Of a stretch of DNA of 18,617 bases, positions 17,788 to 18,617 are shown one piece after another. The translations under genes were made by a program, and so were the position numbers. Below the pieces are notes generated by a model, which did not search any database, was not told the DNA's origin, and was given only the letters and a program-made list of their open reading frames with translations. The stretch spans positions 1-18,617 of the forward strand of contig CAYMCQ010000080.1 in NCBI GenBank assembly GCA_964389025.1, read 5' to 3'. How positions within the stretch are numbered: position 1 is the first letter of the stretch; each line of letters starts with the position of its first letter. Source of the DNA: CAYMCQ01 sp964389025. GTDB taxonomy: Bacteria; Verrucomicrobiota; Verrucomicrobiia; Limisphaerales; CAYMCQ01.

Positions 17788-18420
17788 TTATTGAGTCATG
17801 ACCGAGGATTTTTCCGCGAGCGTCTTGATTTCTTTCCGTGATTGCACGACTTCATCCACGAGGCCGTAATCTTTGGCTTCCTGCGGCGACATGAAATTGT
17901 CGCGGTCGCAATCTTTCTCGACCTGCTCAACCGGGCGGCCAGTGTGTTTGGCGATGATGCCGTTGAGCCGCTGCTTGAGCTTGAGCATGTATTTGACGCG
18001 GATTTCCACGTCGCTCGCCGGGCCTTCCGCACCGCCGATGACCTGGTGAATCATGATGTTCGCGTTGGGCAACACGTAGCGTTTGCCCTTCGTGCCGCCG
18101 CAAAGCAGGATCGCGCCCATGCTCGCCGCCTGGCCAATGCAGTAGGTGTTCACGTCGCAAGTGAGAAATTGCATCGTGTCGTAAATGGCCAGTCCCGCCG
18201 TCACGCTGCCGCCGGGAGAATTGATGTAGAGATGGATGTCCTTCTTGGGATCGTTCATCTGGAGAAACAGGAGCTGCGCGATGATGAGATTGGCGACCAT
18301 GTCATCCACCGGCGTGCCGAGAAACACGATCCGGTCAACGAGCAACCGCGAATAAATATCGTAGCCGCGTTCGCCGCGGCCCGTCTGCTCGACAACCATC
18401 GGAACAAGAAAATTATCCAT
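17788..18420 (-). CDS. clpP: ATP-dependent Clp protease proteolytic subunit ClpP
   Basis: ClpP is the serine peptidase that forms the tetradecameric chamber of ClpXP. The protein has 210 residues from ATG 18418-18420 (MDNFLVPMVVEQTGRGERGY, matching the family N-terminus). The frame is open to 18609, but those codons overlap the remnant upstream. The catalytic triad is S100 (GQAASMGA), H125 (ANIMIHQV) and D174 (DRDNFMS). Other family landmarks are YDIYSRLLVDRIVFLG, LYINSPGGSVTAGLAIYDTM and the handle region MLKLKQRLNGIIAKHTG. It is followed by clpX. Trigger factor (tig), often upstream of clpP, is not seen in the remaining 197 bases. Confidence 0.98.
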   Translation of the reverse strand: MDNFLVPMVVEQTGRGERGYDIYSRLLVDRIVFLGTPVDDMVANLIIAQLLFLQMNDPKKDIHLYINSPGGSVTAGLAIYDTMQFLTCDVNTYCIGQAASMGAILLCGGTKGKRYVLPNANIMIHQVIGGAEGPASDVEIRVKYMLKLKQRLNGIIAKHTGRPVEQVEKDCDRDNFMSPQEAKDYGLVDEVVQSRKEIKTLAEKSSVMTQ

Positions 18421-18616
18421 GTGAAAATATGTAGCAGATGTAGAGCGGAAGGTAAAGGAGGGATGACGGTGCGTTAAATTGTCCGATGTGGTCGCCGAAC
18501 AGGACTTCGTCGCGTAACGGTTCGCGCGGGTCAACGTAGCCTTTGATGACGAAATCGGCGTTGGGCAAAATGTTTTCAAGGCTAGGCCAGCTCGGCGAAA
18601 CGAATTCAACTCCGGC
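18413..18616 (-). pseudogene. probable truncated UbiD-family decarboxylase fragment
   Basis: A frame open from the right edge reads LPNADFVIKGYVDPREPLRD, then EVLFGDHIGQF. This resembles the internal UbiD segment usually written (A/N)EIV-EGYVDP-EPLR-EGPFGDHTGFY. UbiD proteins need prenylated FMN and continue for about 200 residues beyond this motif. Here homology stops at about 18476, and the frame ends at a TAA within the clpP start region, with EGPF and TGFY already altered to EVLF and IGQF. It is therefore likely a decayed fragment or a gene truncated by a rearrangement at the clpP promoter. The call rests on one motif, and the 5' part is outside the window. Confidence 0.5.
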
Positions 18617-18617
18617 G

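Noticed and set aside
16881..17801. 306-residue plus-strand frame opposite clpX
   Set aside because: Antisense shadow of clpX in a high-GC gene; no motif support.
18421..18609. 63-residue N-terminal extension of ClpP
   Set aside because: The extension is not ClpP-like, and the same DNA in another frame matches a UbiD segment; the family start is MDNFLVPMVVEQ.

Overview
The window reads as a bacterial chromosome segment, most likely from a Verrucomicrobiota member of the Pedosphaera/Limisphaerales kind. That placement is an inference from four things: gene content (biosynthetic SpeA, an NfeD protease with a slipin, NYN/YacP, ClpP-ClpX); one protein whose C-terminus resembles the pseudopilin tail common in that phylum; weak or absent Shine-Dalgarno sequences; and intergenic spacers full of short inverted repeats. 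No marker gene here settles the taxonomy.

Layout, left to right. 2-3247 (+) is a left-truncated RND efflux pump. 3398-3484 (-) is tRNA-Ser(CGA), followed by a Nif3-like metal protein (3595-4356, -). Divergent from it is a secreted protein of unknown function (4521-5495, +), closed by a strong intrinsic terminator. Arginine decarboxylase speA (5647-7587, +) has a good promoter and a 19-bp palindrome just upstream. An unknown six-helix membrane protein (7684-8385, +) converges on uvrC (8487-10004, -), with an inverted-repeat element between them. A membrane protein with a pseudopilin-like tail (10035-10832, -) lies upstream of uvrC.

10839-11437 is a small rearranged patch. An RHH antitoxin and an internally deleted BrnT-like toxin lie between an orphan copy of the last 84 bases of a slipin gene and the real slipin (11354-12124, -). 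The slipin forms an operon with an NfeD-type membrane protease (12137-13411, -). A 167-base nested inverted repeat fills the divergent spacer to a NYN-domain nuclease (13598-14068, +). A VWA-domain protein follows (14079-15374, +), and its predicted signal peptide is encoded by a copy of the same spacer repeat. A 47-base near-perfect palindrome then abuts a methyltransferase-nuclease gene that has lost its 5' part and carries a frameshift (15422-16481). The window ends with clpX and clpP (-), above which lies a probable decayed UbiD fragment.

The housekeeping genes look intact: proteolysis (ClpXP, NfeD/slipin), repair (UvrC), polyamine synthesis (SpeA) and translation (tRNA-Ser). The accessory content is mostly debris: a broken toxin, a broken restriction-modification gene, a partial slipin duplicate and a UbiD remnant, interspersed with palindromic repeats. 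I see no complete new defence or metabolic system. The least explained material is the repeat families, their use as coding sequence, and the slipin/toxin-antitoxin patch.
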